In this document: positions 1-11,180 of the stretch, piece by piece | Numbering within the stretch: the stretch's first letter is position 1 | Layout: every line of letters begins with the position of its first letter | Source of the DNA: Sweltsa coloradensis | Lineage: Eukaryota; Arthropoda; Insecta; Plecoptera; Chloroperlidae | Direction: 5' to 3' | NCBI GenBank assembly: GCA_024449915.1 | Contig: JAMZAV010002186.1 | Coordinates: 62,001 to 126,000, forward strand | Length of the DNA stretch: 64,000 nucleotides | Notes under the pieces: generated by a model | Told to the model about the DNA's origin: nothing | Seen by the model: only the letters and a program-made list of their open reading frames with translations | Database searches by the model: none | Translations under genes and position numbers: made by a program

Positions 1-316
1 AATAATATTAATAACATCAAATAGAAATAGTCTAGGGTTTCCGTCAATCGATAATGCAGTTCACAGGGCGATATAAATAATGGCACCAAGAGTTGACCAC
101 GAGATGTCGGTGAAAGAGGTATCTTTCAGACCTCTTGATTTATATATGACCCTGGCTGTACATATTGATAGAATGCCAATCAGCTGGAGTATTGAATGTT
201 GAAATATTATCCAACAGCTTAGCTTACCTTAGAATTAGATATGTGATGGAAACAAATTCAATAGGTAAACTTGTATGAATAATAGTTTTAGTGTGAAAAA
301 TGCCTATCGGCTACTT
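1..316. other. non-coding flank, nothing recognised
   Basis: I see no open frame with coding character, no RNA gene and no clear repeat in this AT-rich stretch. Confidence 0.6.
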
Positions 317-575
317 AGATTGGAGAAGGGTTGACAGGTTGGGAAAGCAAAGAGAACATAAATCCCAGCCTGAAGGGCTGGGGGCGACAAAACTTTTCAC
401 CTGCTGATGACAACTGCAGCTAATTTAGAAGGACGAAACGCGTCGTGGATTAAGGTAACAACTTTAAATTAGCTGCAGTTGTCATCAGCAGGTGAAAAGT
501 TTTGTCGCCCCCAGCCCTTCAGGCTGGGATTTATGTTCTCTTTGCTTTCCCAACCTGTCAACCCTTCTCCAATCT
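317..575. repeat. inverted pair of retrotransposon 3' ends
   Basis: Two arms of about 111 bp (317-427 and 465-575) are reverse complements and are separated by 37 bp. Each arm is the same 3' untranslated tail that ends the non-LTR element at 2026-3272, including the CCCAGCC/GGCTGGG hairpin and the terminal CCTTCTCCAAT. The spacer (about 429-450) keeps the 3' half of the hammerhead ribozyme (GGACGAAAC, then GCGTC, then GTGGATT), but the CTGATGAG half is gone. This copy is therefore a head-to-head fusion of two tails with a broken ribozyme between them. Confidence 0.85.
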
Positions 576-1467
576 TTATATGAATAATAATGAACTAATA
601 TGTACAGGACACAAAAACGCGAGACATTTTAACGAGTATGTCTTATTTACTCAGTAGTAAAGGAAGGAAGATGTCCACTGACTACACAAGTCAATGGCAA
701 CTAAAAATATAAACTTGGTTATAGAATATGCATGTAGTTGTAGGCCTACATAATTTACAAGGTGCTGTTCAGTGGTGGCCGTGACGGTGTGCAAAGTGTG
801 CAAGTACTTCACCTATAATGTGTGAGTTACAAGAATGCTTGTTACTTGGGGGGTGATTGGAATTTCGGAAAAATCTAAAAATAATGGTGAAACGCATTTA
901 GCTACGGTTGCTCTAAGTAACTCGCAAGTGACAGTGCAGCCGCCATATGGCCGACATCTTTGATGTATTTGACACTAGGAAAAAAAAATCCCAAATAAGA
1001 GGAAAATGTGAAATTATTTTCATTGCAAACTTAAATTGAAACTGGAACAAAATGTTCATGGAGGCTGTGCCCACAAACCCGCATGATGTAGTATAATTGT
1101 TAAAGCTTTCGACCTATCCTATCAAATTGCCCACCTGCAATAGTGTTGGGGGGGCATACACGAGTATTCGGCCAACTTGAATTTAAAACGATGTTTTCAC
1201 TACGGGTAGCTAACAATTAATAAGTTTAGTTGATGAACATGGTCTGCTCTCAAGCTCCCCAAGTGTGTTTGTCAAGCCAACTAATGCATGGCACCGTGTT
1301 GTTTCTAGGCCATCAAGTTCATCATGGCGCTTGATGCGGCCGGCGTACTTCTCCGCTGGAAGTTCTTCGACCACGCTGCACATTTAGGAGGGGCGCTGTG
1401 TGGAATGTAAGTCCGACATGCATCTTCCTTCTTCTAGGCTCTCTATTGACCCACAATTCTGGGCTGG
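576..1467. other. non-coding stretch
   Basis: No gene is supported. It contains a short A run near 980 and a G run at 1147-1154. A 90-codon minus-strand open frame at its right end lacks coding character and runs into the fold-back element. Confidence 0.5.
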
Positions 1468-2069
1468 CTTTATAGGCACATTTATATATGGTTTGACCCG
1501 GAAAAAAAAAGTACAAAAATGTAACAAATTGTATTGTGTCAAAATAAGTGACAAATAACTTAGCCAAAGTTGTCGGAAATCGGACTTGGGCCATGGCGTC
1601 TTAAATCTACACTTTTAAGGCTAAGTCTTGAAATATTGACTCTCCCTTCATAGATACAAAAATTGTGTTACTTTATTATTCCTGATGAACAAATACAAGC
1701 GGATGTGACGACCGGAAATAGGTAGTTGGAAATATTGACGTAAGAAATAAGAATCATAGGCACATGTATGTGAAAAATGCAAAAGCCAAGAAAAAATAGT
1801 GTAAAGATGAAAAAACAAATTGCATTCTTTCATAAATTAAATAACATATTCCAAGTAGGCAAAAATCACTCTAACGCAGGGTTGCCACCAAGAAAAAGTA
1901 AAAATTCTGTTTGAGCACATCAAAAATCCTTAGAAATCCTTAAATGAAACACCCGAATCCTTAAAAATCCTTTTAATGCCTAAATGTACCAATTTCAATA
2001 TGATATTGATATATCATATCATAAATTGGAGAAGGGTTGACAGGTTGGGAAAGCAAAGAGAACATAAAT

Positions 2070-2088
2070 CCCAGCCTGAAGGGCTGGG
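2070..2088 (-). other. 3'-UTR stem-loop of the retrotransposon
   Basis: CCCAGCC and GGCTGGG form a perfect 7-bp stem with a 5-nt loop. It is kept in every tail copy in the window (2026 region and both arms at 317-575). It is a candidate reverse-transcriptase recognition structure; that role is inferred. Confidence 0.6.
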
Positions 2089-2146
2089 GGCGACAAAACT
2101 TTTCACCTGCTGATGACAACTGCAGCTAATTTAAAGTTGTTACCTT

Positions 2147-2190
2147 AATCCACGACGCGTTTCGTCCTTCTGGGACTCATCAGGCAGATC
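2147..2190 (-). ncRNA. hammerhead ribozyme, type I, minimal stem III
   Basis: On the minus strand every invariant part is present in order. Stem I 5' strand is GAUCUGC. The core CUGAUGA follows, then stem II GUCC/GGAC with a CAGAA loop, then GAAA. A minimal stem III, C-GC-G, closes on the cleavage triplet GUC, and stem I 3' strand is GUGGAUU. Stem I pairs over 7 positions, three of them G-U. Cleavage is expected between 2154 and 2153. Stem III is so short that a single copy should be unstable, but ACGCGU is self-complementary and would let two copies dimerise. Such minimal hammerheads are known from Penelope-like elements and retrozymes. Here the motif begins 9 nt after the stop codon of an RNase H-bearing ORF2. 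Assignment is by eye. Confidence 0.88.
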
Positions 2191-3329
2191 CTCTTCTCTT
2201 ATGCCCACATCGACATATTTATGTCATCATGTGTCTTGACAACCAGTAAAGATAGGACTCCTGTTCCCTCCTGTCCATACCCCCTGGCATTTTCCCCATA
2301 GTGTCCTTTCAATGTAGCGCATCTAAATAGATGTTGTCTGTCCTGTATTCCTTCACCACAGAGCTTACACATGCTGCTCTCCATCACACCTATTCTGTGT
2401 AAGTGCTTTGCTAGCAAGTCATGGCCAGTATCTAGTCTAAACTGTGCTGTTGTAGTTCTTCTTTTATAATGGTTTGTCCTCTCATTTCCTCCTTTCCTTG
2501 TTTTAACTAGCTCACTCCACATTTTATTCTTGCCTTTCTCCTTCCATGCTTTCTTTACCTCCGAGTTGCTGGCTGATTTCAGATGGGATTTAGCTGATCT
2601 GTATGAAATGTTGTTTATGAATTGCTTGGTTGACGTCCCATTTTAGCGAGGAAATCAGCCGTCTCGGTTCCGTTTATGCCGCAGTGTGCCGGTATCCATT
2701 GTAGCATAACTGTGTTACCTGCATTCATCAACCTCAGGATTCTTATCTTGCAGTTTCTTATTTCTGCTTCTGTTTCTTCTCTACTCACTATAGCCTGGAT
2801 AGATGCTCTTGAGTCTGTTAGTATCACCACCTTCCTTTCTCTAAAGTATTCAATCTTCTCCAACGCTTTGCTTATTGCTCTCATCTCCCCATCAAAGTTA
2901 CTACCATTTGATTCTGCTGGGAATGATTCCTCAAACTCTCTACTGTGTATTCCTGCACCTGCATTCCCTTCTCCTGGTGTTGCTGATCCATCAGTGTATA
3001 TATGCAGCCACTCCTTCTCTGGGTATTCTTTGTGAATAAATCTTAGTGCCAGACTTCTCATATGCTCCTCTTGATAGTTCTTCTTTTTCTCTTGAATTCC
3101 TTCAATGTTTAGTTGATGGTTTATTTCCAATGATGACATATGAATGTTTGGTTTTCCTATTTCTTGTCTGTTTTCAGTTATCACTTCCCCCATTAACTTT
3201 CCCACTACATTCCTAGCTTCAGTTATGAATGTTTTTTGTGTTTTAAGGCCTTCTTGGGCAGATGGTGGCCACTAAAAATCAGCTAACTACATGCAAACAA
3301 AACTCACAACACATAACCAAACCTGTGGT

Positions 3330-3560
3330 AGGGCCACGCAAGAAGCAAATTCTGCATGCATGTTGTCATCATCAGCAAGGTTACTTCAAACACCATTCAT
3401 ACTGAGCCACACCGTCAGCACAACCAGTAAGGGGGCTTCCCTCCCAACTCTAGTGCTCGGGAGACAAAACATCCATGACTCACCCTGGATTCGAACCAGG
3501 ACCCTTGGCAACAAGAGAAAAGCTACCCCTTCTGTTGCTTGGCCAGGGTGCCTCTTCATT
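3330..3560 (-). mobile_element. tRNA-derived SINE-like copy 1
   Basis: The minus strand has a box A-like TGGCCAAGCAAC (about 3537-3550) and a perfect box B, GGTTCGAATCC (3487-3497), at tRNA-like spacing. A body shared with the second copy at 3655-3800 follows. Box B is intact, box A is weak. Confidence 0.6.
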
Positions 3561-3581
3561 CATACTTTTAAAAAAAGATAT

Positions 3582-3626
3582 AAAAAATAATAAAAATAAA
3601 TAAAATAAAATAAAATAAAATAAAGA
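3582..3626. repeat. (AAATA/AAAT)n simple repeat
   Basis: A run of AAAATA/TAAAA units lies between the two SINE-like copies. It fits the A/T-rich 3' tail of the upstream-lying copy on the minus strand. Confidence 0.7.
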
Positions 3627-3654
3627 AAAAAGGGGTTAGAGATAGGAAAGGTGG

Positions 3655-3800
3655 AAAGTCACACAACAGCACAACCAGTGAGGGGGCTTCCCTCCTAGAC
3701 TCTGGTGCTTGGGCGACAAAACAACCATGTCTTAACCTGGATTTGAACCAAGACCCGTGGCAACGAGAGAGGCTGCCCTACTAATTGTGACTGGGATCAG
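3655..3800 (-). mobile_element. tRNA-derived SINE-like copy 2
   Basis: This is the same body as 3330-3560 (AGCACAACCAGTGAGGGGGC, then a GGTTCAAATCC-like degenerate box B at about 3738-3750). It is more diverged and its box A is not recognisable. Confidence 0.5.
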
Positions 3801-5135
3801 AAAACGAAAGGAAAAGACACTACAAGTTGCAAGCTCTTGGCTATGGCACAGGCACATGTGCTATACTAGCTCTTGGCTGCAGGTGAAGAGGTTGTATATA
3901 TCATAATGTAATTGTTTAAAAAATGTAATTGTTTAAAAAAAATTGAAAATACAATTTTTTTAATGAGAAGGCCTATTTTTAATGATTTGAGGCCAAATAG
4001 GGTTGATGAGGTATCACCATAAATGCATTTTTAACAATTTTTACGATCTCATAACCACATTTTATGACCCGGCACCTCCACCACATGCACCACCCAGATT
4101 AATTTAATTTAGACTACCTACCCGGCACCTCCACCAAAATTCCTAAATTTTGCATTTTTGGTGTAAACTTTGATATTTATAGCCCTACATCGAAAATATT
4201 CCCACTTATCGATATCGCATTGAAATATAGATTTTTTGACCGTTAAAAACGGCGTAAAACAAAGAACTATATAATATATATATTTTTTAAATCTGTAAAT
4301 TGGAATAAAAATCCGTCGATCTGTTTTGCACCCTCAAAATCCGTTAAAACGGATAAAATCCGTAAAAATGGCAACCCTGCTCTAACGGATACGTTTTGAA
4401 ATAGTGATTCCCTACTTAAATACAAAATAATTACTTTCCTTTGTTATTCCTGATAAAATTTCATTTTCAATGAGCCCAAATACAACCGGATGTGACGACC
4501 GTAAGTAGTAACAACTAACAAGTAGTAATAATTGTGTCCGACTACTTTATTACTACTTCCGATCGTCACCTCCGGTTGTAATTTGGGCTCATTGAAAAGG
4601 AAATTTTATCAGGAATAATAAAGAAAAGTTACCATTTTTTTAATTTAATTTAAGTAAGGAGTCACTTTTTTCAAACATATCCGTTAAAGTGTGGATTCGG
4701 CCCCCGCTTCCGATTTTTGCCAACTTGGAATATGTTATTTGTGATTTAATTTATGAAAGAATGCAATTTGTTTCATCTTTGTACTATTTTTTCCCCGGCT
4801 TTTGCATTTTTCACCGTATATAAATGTGCCTATGATTCTTACATCAATATTTCTAACTACTTTCGGTCATCACATCCGCTTGTATTTGGTCTTATTTTAA
4901 AGGAGATTTCATCAGGAATAATAAAGGAAAGTAACACAATTTTTGTATCTATAATGGAAGAGTCAAATATTATTCAAGACTTGGCCGTAAAAGTATAGAA
5001 TTAAAACACCATTTTTATGGCGTCTTTCCCAAAGTCCGGTTTTCGCCGATTTTGTTTAAGTTATTTGCGATTTTTGTACTATTTTTTCCCCGATTTGTGC
5101 ATTTCACCACATTTAGATGTGCCTATTTGGCTTAC

Positions 5136-5887
5136 GCGACCAAGGCTTAAAGTAAATGCAAAATAATGTTTTTCTGTTTTCCCATACCTATTGAGAAGTA
5201 GTTTAGCAATGTATTCTTAGTTCTTACATATTTTTATGTGGCTATATCAAATTGAAATGTTCCTATAATTCAACGTTAGGCGTAAGTCATTTACAATTTT
5301 CAATTTATTATTAGAAGTGTAAGAAAGAATCCACATTTAGGGATTTGTGGAAAAGGTAAACTACAAAAGCTAAATTTGAAAAAATTAATGCTAAATATTC
5401 AAAATTGACATACAAAAATCGTATTTCTACGGATTCCCCATTATTAATAACAAATTAATTTGTAGTTTAGAGTTCACCCACTCAATCAGGTGTCAAATTA
5501 GTACTACAAAGGTGACATCCGGTCTCGTATTGTCAGCAGGCCAGCAGTCATTGCTCGTCGGACCGTCAGTCCATCTGTCTGTCATCATTGCACTCTCTCT
5601 GCTGTTTTATTACATGAGTAGAATGTGTTGCGTTTTATATGTGATTACATCATTCAGCACCAACTTAAGTGCATTCGTTATGGATAGAAAACGGGAAAAA
5701 ACTTTGGGATGGGGGACGGCAAAAAATGAACTTTATTAAAAAAAATTATTAGTATTTAGGCCTAAAAAATATTTTTATAAAAAAAGGTACAATGTCAATA
5801 TTTTGAACATTGAGAAGCAGGTACAACATACCGCAGTCTCTCAATGATGCGCGTTGATATTGGGGCATGTTTCCATAGAGAAATAAT
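5136..5887. other. non-coding stretch
   Basis: AT-rich with no supported gene. A 75-codon plus-strand frame at 5512-5739 is leucine/serine-rich and shows no known domain. Bases 5880-5887 (GAAATAAT) are the left target duplication of the next element. Confidence 0.5.
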
Positions 5888-6561
5888 TAGAGGTAGTGAA
5901 AAATGGTGATAACGAAATTTGCGAATTTTTTTTAATGTCCTTTTTAGTGCCTAAAATGTAATATTGTCGACGAATTACATCATTTAGAGATGGAAAAAAA
6001 CACATTTTGAAATCGCGAAATTTGCGAAATCTCATGTAAAGCGCGAAATAACGAACGAAATTGTATGAAACTGGTCAAAACGCGAATTAACTCGCGAAAT
6101 TGAACCGTTTAGAGTGCAAAATGTAAGGGATGGTGGAGGTGCCGGTCCAGTTTTGGTGGAGGTGCCGGTCCAGACTGAATATTACGCGAGCGGTAGGCGG
6201 AACAGTCATCAAACAGTCAACGCAACGCGCGCGTCAGGGCTTCAGGGAAATAGACCGCGGAAATAACGGCGCGTATATTGCTCCGCGGAAATAGTCCACC
6301 AAAATAACAGTGCATACAAATATTTATTTTTTTGTTGGGAATCGACTCTGAATCGATTTTTAGGTCACAATGATCAATTCTAACTTTTTTGGAACCGATG
6401 TCATCCCCAACTTAAGGGGCCCTGTTTTTTTTTTTTTTTTTTGGATTTTTGGATTTTTTCGAAACATTTTTGACAATTTTTTCGAAATCGCAAAAAACGC
6501 GAAATTTGGGTTTTTAAAAACGAAATTTGCGTTTTTATATCACCATTTTTCATTACCTCTA
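5888..6561. mobile_element. hAT MITE, family 1, copy A
   Basis: Terminal inverted repeats TAGAGGTAGTGAAAAATGG and its inverse ATTTTTCATTACCTCTA bound a 674-bp element. It is flanked by the perfect 8-bp duplication GAAATAAT (5880-5887, 6562-6569). There is no transposase. The interior has iterated CGAAATTTGCG/CGCGAAAT words and two copies of GGTGGAGGTGCCGG (6132-6145 and 6155-6168). The inverted sister copy is at 10028-10704. Confidence 0.93.
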
Positions 6562-6569
6562 GAAATAAT

Positions 6570-8551
6570 TCAAAAAGCATGTTGAAGTTTCTTATATCTC
6601 ATACTCAACAAGCTACCGTCAGATGGAAATTTGTCTAGCTCTAATTATTAAAGTGACAAAACAGCTAGCCCCAGCACGTTTCAAAGTCTGTCTGATCTTC
6701 GTATTGCGACATCTGACCCTCTTAGAAGAAAGAAGAAAAAATGACTATCAGTCATATTCTTGACAATATTATACAAATACAAAGATTCACTTTAAAAAAT
6801 TACCTAGATTATAAAATATGTTGTGCAAATATTTTTTTCAATTGCAAGAAAAGTGTTAAAAAAATTCATACTAAATTTGTTCAAAATTTTGACAAATCAT
6901 GAACTCTGTATTTAAAATTTAATTTCTAACCTAAGAGAACTTCAACAAACAAAGTTTTGTTCTGGTTGAACGTTCCCCCATCCCAAGTGCCTTGATGTTA
7001 TTCTTGTGGTCTGTTCACCTTTGCATCCGGCTTTGTCTTTTGTTTTCAGCGCGTGGTGTTACTGGGGTAACGCGTACATCTGGCAGAAGAGAGAACCTTT
7101 GCTTCACTGGTGGCACGACATTCGAGAAACACCAAGAAAATGAACAAACTTACAAACCTTTCTACATTATCTCAAAACAGTTTCTCAGGCATACGTCTAT
7201 TTAAATCTGCCATCGTTGCTATCCCTGTTTTTTTTTCTTAGACTGTGTTAAATCAAGTATGCATGCGATATTTTTGTAAGAACATCCTGTTACATATTAT
7301 TTAGTTGACAAGTACCTACTTGAAATACAAAAAAGACATTCGTTCTGTCAGCATTACAACCATATTTGATTATGTCAGGAGGAAGTTACAACAACTTCCA
7401 AGTATTTAATTTAATTTACAATATATCTATAGTATTATTTTATTAATGAAGTCGGTAGACAATAGGACTAGTACTACTGCTGTAGTATTTTATGTTTTTG
7501 TTATTTCAAATGTTTTGTAAAACTAAAAGGTAATAATAGAAAAATTTGGTTTTAATTTTAATTTGATTCCCTATACTATATTATAATATGTATAATATTA
7601 TAGTATTATACTGTAAATTGTAAAAAGCTGTAGGCCTATGCCAATACCAAAACATCACCGTTTACGATTTGTAACAGCCGCAGTATTTTGAATTAAAAGA
7701 AAGATTTTCTTATTATATTTATGTTAGCTCTTTGTATTACTAGTGATTGCAATGTAAGCTACCTACTATGTACCATAGAGATTACAATCTCTATGCTTCT
7801 ACCATTTTGTGCCTTCTTGGTAACACCAAATGCATTCTGCATTTCTGATATCTGGCAATATTCAGTGACATACCGAGTAATTTATTTTGTTGGATTTGAG
7901 GAAGCAGTTTTGATTCGTTATACTATGAAACCTACTAGGCCGCTTTGCAAAAGTTTTCCAGTCATGTTGATGGATGAGCTTTTTTGGTTGACTTTTCTAT
8001 CCTTTTATTACAGTTTCAAGTGTATTTTGTACATTTATTTCATTCAAGCGTAAATCATGTCTGTCTTCGTCATTTCAACAATGCGAGGCGACCGAATGCG
8101 AGCCTGCAAGTCGAAGAGAGACCGTGAACTGACACGCGCCTCGTTGTGCCAGCCGCGCAGAGATGCAGGGCAGCGATGTATATCAACCTCTCGTTGACCT
8201 AAAGTATGATTTTTATGGTGGGAAATTGAAGTCGTTACTGCGCTCATCCATAAGTATAGTGACAAGGTTTGTATCAACCAAGGCCAACAATATCCAAAGT
8301 GGTTGTGGACACCCTACCCTCGTTTGCTTTTGTTTGCTGCGCACTACACCTTTCAACACGTTTGCCATTGACTTGGCCAAGCTATCTGCAAAAAACTAAA
8401 AAATACGCACATGCTCGGCGATTGCTCGCAAATGTTTTCCACAATTCAAATCTATACCCTTGTCTTAAGAAAATGTTGATGGCTTAGCCAGGGGTAAAAT
8501 ATGGAGTATTTTAGTTTAGGGGAGGGCCATTCTGAAAATGTTATTTTATAT
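6570..8551. other. non-coding, AT-rich
   Basis: No convincing gene. Open frames at 6992-7204 and 7721-8053 are short, have no domain and have no splice context. Bases 8500-8551 lead into the next hAT element. Confidence 0.5.
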
Positions 8552-9403
8552 CAGGGCTGCCACTGATATTTTTTTCAAATCCTGTATGAGGACGTTAAAT
8601 ATCCGCAAATATCCGTGAAAAGTCTAAAAACGTTGATTTCATTGATCAAACTATGAAAATGGATAAATGTGATGTTTATATTTGTTACCATCTTAACCTA
8701 AAAGTTGCCAAGGGCCTATGCCTATGCACAGATGAGAAGAAAGGAGCCAGAAAACGCCCGTGGTTGCTTTCATTAAGATTGCATACAAATTTAAAATGTT
8801 ATTTATTTACAGAAACTCCATTTTAAACATTAAAATAATATTTTCTGACCTGGTTAAAAAATTCTAGGCTAGGCTAGGCCTAGCCCTAGCTAGCCCTAGG
8901 CCCTATGAATGTTGCATCACAATTTTGACCTAGGCCTAGCCTAGGCCCATGTGTTGTGTTCTATAATAACATTGCAGAACTTGATAATAACATTTTAATC
9001 ATATACTAATTCTATTTTTCACTTTTAATATCACATAATCCAAACTTTATAAACAAAAACGAAAGAAAACAATTTTGTAGGCTCTTGGCTGTTCAATTTA
9101 ACTTGCATCCTCCCCAAAAGCAACTGCTTGGCTGTTTCCTTGCTGTTTCTCAATGGAAGCAGTTCCTACTACATCTGGGACACGGCTCCGCCCATGCTCC
9201 GCCCCCTATCGAAAGTCGAATCGAATATCGCCCCGCCATCAATGTTTACAATCGAAATAAGCCCGCGCAGATTCAAATATACGAAAACAAGCATAGAAAA
9301 CATAATTAACAAAATATCCGTAATAAGACAAAAAATCCGTTTATCCGTTTTGCACCCTTAATATCCGTAAAAACGGATAAAATCCGTTAAAACGGCAGCC
9401 CTG
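8552..9403. mobile_element. hAT-type element, non-autonomous
   Basis: It starts CAGGGCTGCC and ends GGCAGCCCTG, with a 7/8 target duplication (TTTTATAT / CTTTATAT). It is 852 bp long without transposase. A cluster of TAGGCCTA/CTAGGC words sits at 8866-8945. The right end (TCCGTTTTGCACCC, then ATAAAATCCGT) resembles the right end of the hAT at 1877-4379. Confidence 0.8.
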
Positions 9404-10027
9404 CTTTATATGTCCATTGTCCACAATTGACCATACCCTATATACACGTCATCATGATTTTTTTAGTCATCCAGTAAGGGGTTTGAAAAGCGTGATATAG
9501 GTACATTGATTTTTTGATCAAATCAGTTCCGAAAGCGAGTTGGAGGATTCAATTCAATCCGTTTGACTTAGACCTGATATACACTTAAAGCGGTTCCGTC
9601 TTCTCGAATTGCAAGCTTGGTTTGGTTAGGTGTAGAGAGTTCCTTCTGTACAAACATTTGTATAGTCCAAACAATCGAGCTCCATGAAACCAATGTAGAC
9701 CAGAAAACTGGTGCGAACTTCAAAATATGAGTATATATTCAATATGTATCAGTGGAATTACAATGAGCATGATACGACTGTATTGTTAACAACTTAACTG
9801 TGATATCGGCACCGAACAGAAAATAGGCAGTTGTCACAAAATGCTGAATTTTCCTTGTGGGAATGCAAAGTTATTAGGTCAGCTGCAAGAATAGTTTGGA
9901 GAAGAGTTGACAGGTTGGGAAAGAAGAGTTTAGTTAATCCTTCTCCAATCTTAACTAAACTAGCATGAAGGCCTTTTCCACACTTTGTTAACAATTTGTC
10001 TGTTGTACAAAATTCTTGTGTTATCCT
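9404..10027. other. non-coding; retrotransposon-tail remnant at 9896-9952
   Basis: Bases 9896-9923 match the last about 28 bp of the hammerhead-bearing retrotransposon tail (TTGGAGAAGAGTTGACAGG). Bases 9940-9951 carry its terminal CCTTCTCCAATC in inverted orientation. This is a small third remnant of the head-to-head arrangement seen at 317-575. Nothing else was recognised. Confidence 0.6.
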
Positions 10028-10704
10028 TAGAGGTAATGAGAAATGGTGATATAAAAAATCCAAATTTCGTTTTATAAAACCCAAATTTCGCGTTTTTCGC
10101 GATTTCATGTAAATGGTCAAAAACATAGGCCTATATCTTAAAAAAAAAAAAAAAAATGAAACGAAATGAAAATCCCTTTAAGCCTTTTTAAGTAGGGATA
10201 ACAAATTCCAATGAGTAGAATCGATCATTGTGACCAACAAATCTATTCAGAATCGATTCCCAAGCAAAAATAAATATTTGTACGCACCATTATTTTGGTG
10301 GACTATTGCCACGGTGTCCGTGATACGCGTCGTTATTTTGGCGGTCTATTTCCGTGGAGCCCGTGACGTCACGAAACGATGTAGGCCTACCGCCCGCTGC
10401 GCGCGTAATTTTCGGTCTGGACCGGCACCTCCACCAAAATTCTGAACCGGCACCTCCACCATCCCCCCACATTTTGAGCTCTAAAATGCCTAATTTCGCG
10501 AGTTAATTCGCGTTTTGACCAGTTTTGTACAATTTCGTTCGTTATTTCGCGATATACACGAGATTTCGCGAAATTCGCATTTTCAAAATGTGTTTTTTCC
10601 ATCTCTAAATGTAGTAATTCGTTGACAATATTACATTTTAGGCAAAAATATGGATATTTAAAAAAATTCGCGAATTTCGTTATCACCATTTTTCACTACC
10701 TCTA
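10028..10704. mobile_element. hAT MITE, family 1, copy B (inverted)
   Basis: Same 677-bp family as 5888-6561 in the opposite orientation. Ends are TAGAGGTAATGAGAAATGG and its inverse ATTTTTCACTACCTCTA. A perfect 8-bp duplication GTTATCCT (10020-10027, 10705-10712) flanks it. Two copies of CCGGCACCTCCACC lie at 10422-10435 and 10447-10460. Confidence 0.94.
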
Positions 10705-11000
10705 GTTATCCTTATCAGGAAGGAAGAGTATGTAAGTAGCTGACTTCCACTGGTAATTTATATAAATGTATCAGTATCACCAAGCCAAAACCAGTAGTAA
10801 GGAACGACTTGGTGACTATTAAAACGGAGGACACCTGTAGTCAATTGTTATCAGTTAGGGGAACTAACTATAAGTACTAAGTACGTATACTAGTAGTATT
10901 TAGATTTGTATGAATAAGTTCACTTACGAAATGCAAATTGAAAATGTTTTATTGTAACGGGAGCCCTTTGTACATAAATCACCCGGCCATGGGAGTTCAG

Positions 11001-11180
11001 CTACTGGAAGTAGGTGGTGTGATGTTTGATGTGATCCCCAATGAAGGAGGCAATGAAGAAGTAGCTGTGGTCGTAGCCCTCGCGCAAGTGGAAGATCACG
11101 GGCATTGCGGAGTCTTTGCACGAGTTGATAAAGTTGTTTGGCAGGAGTTGGTCTTCCTTCAGAAACTGGTCGTCTTTTCC
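11001..11180 (-). CDS. ESD: ESD coding exon 5 (C-terminal)
   Basis: It encodes [17 protein letters not shown] through [13 protein letters not shown] and ends HHTTYFQ, stop TAG at 11003-11001. The acceptor is CTCTTTTAG. It carries the catalytic Asp and His of the triad. Confidence 0.96.
   Translation of the reverse strand, partial: GKDDQFLKEDQLLPNNFINSCKDSAMPVIFHLREGYDHSYFFIASFIGDHIKHHTTYFQ

Larger units (their letters stand above)
2026..3272 (-). mobile_element. non-LTR retrotransposon 3' part: RNase H + CCHC
   Basis: Read on the minus strand from about 3270, the frame gives an RNase HI domain with all the usual acidic residues visible: YTDGS, DGEMRA, ILTDSRAS and WIPAHCG followed by ETADFLAK. 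A single frameshift near 2640 moves the reading into a second frame. That frame holds QFRLDTGHDLLAKHLHRIG and a zinc knuckle CKLC...HLFRC, the normal C-terminus of ORF2 in RNase H-bearing non-LTR elements. The stop TAA is at 2199-2201. The 3' untranslated region then holds a hammerhead ribozyme (2147-2190), a 7-bp hairpin (2070-2088) and the terminus CTCCAAT near 2026. Reverse transcriptase is missing, so the copy is 5'-truncated at about 3270. It is inserted in the hAT element at 1877-4379. Confidence 0.88.
1877..4379. mobile_element. hAT-type DNA transposon, non-autonomous, with insertions
   Basis: It begins CAGGGTTGCCA and ends TGGCAACCCTG. It is flanked by perfect 8-bp target duplications CTCTAACG (1869-1876 and 4380-4387), the hAT hallmark. 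No transposase remains. The interior was invaded by a non-LTR retrotransposon 3' end (2026-3272) and two SINE-like copies. The right end (about 4300-4379) repeats the AAAATCCGT theme also found in the hAT at 8552-9403, so the two families are related. Two copies of the 14-mer CCGGCACCTCCACC lie at 4069-4082 and 4122-4135. Confidence 0.88.
1468..5135. mobile_element. fold-back element, interrupted by nested insertions
   Basis: The sequence at about 1468-1876 is the inverse of about 4690-5135. The continuation 4388-4520 is the inverse of about 4535-4690. Matching landmarks in both arms include a KECNLF-type open frame read in opposite directions, GTAACACAATTTTTGTATC, and a pyrimidine-rich GTACTATTTTTTCC block. 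Removing the hAT insertion at 1877-4379 leaves a palindromic element of about 1.2 kb with its centre near 4530. The outer ends are approximate because no flanking target duplication was found. Confidence 0.7.

Noticed and set aside
396..450. Second hammerhead ribozyme (CTGATGA at about 399 followed by GGACGAAACGCGTC)
   Set aside because: The CTGATGA belongs to the inverted tail sequence and no stem II or stem I pairing exists; only the 3' half is real.
7721..8053. 110-codon plus-strand frame
   Set aside because: Hydrophobic AT-driven frame without domain, splice sites or start context.
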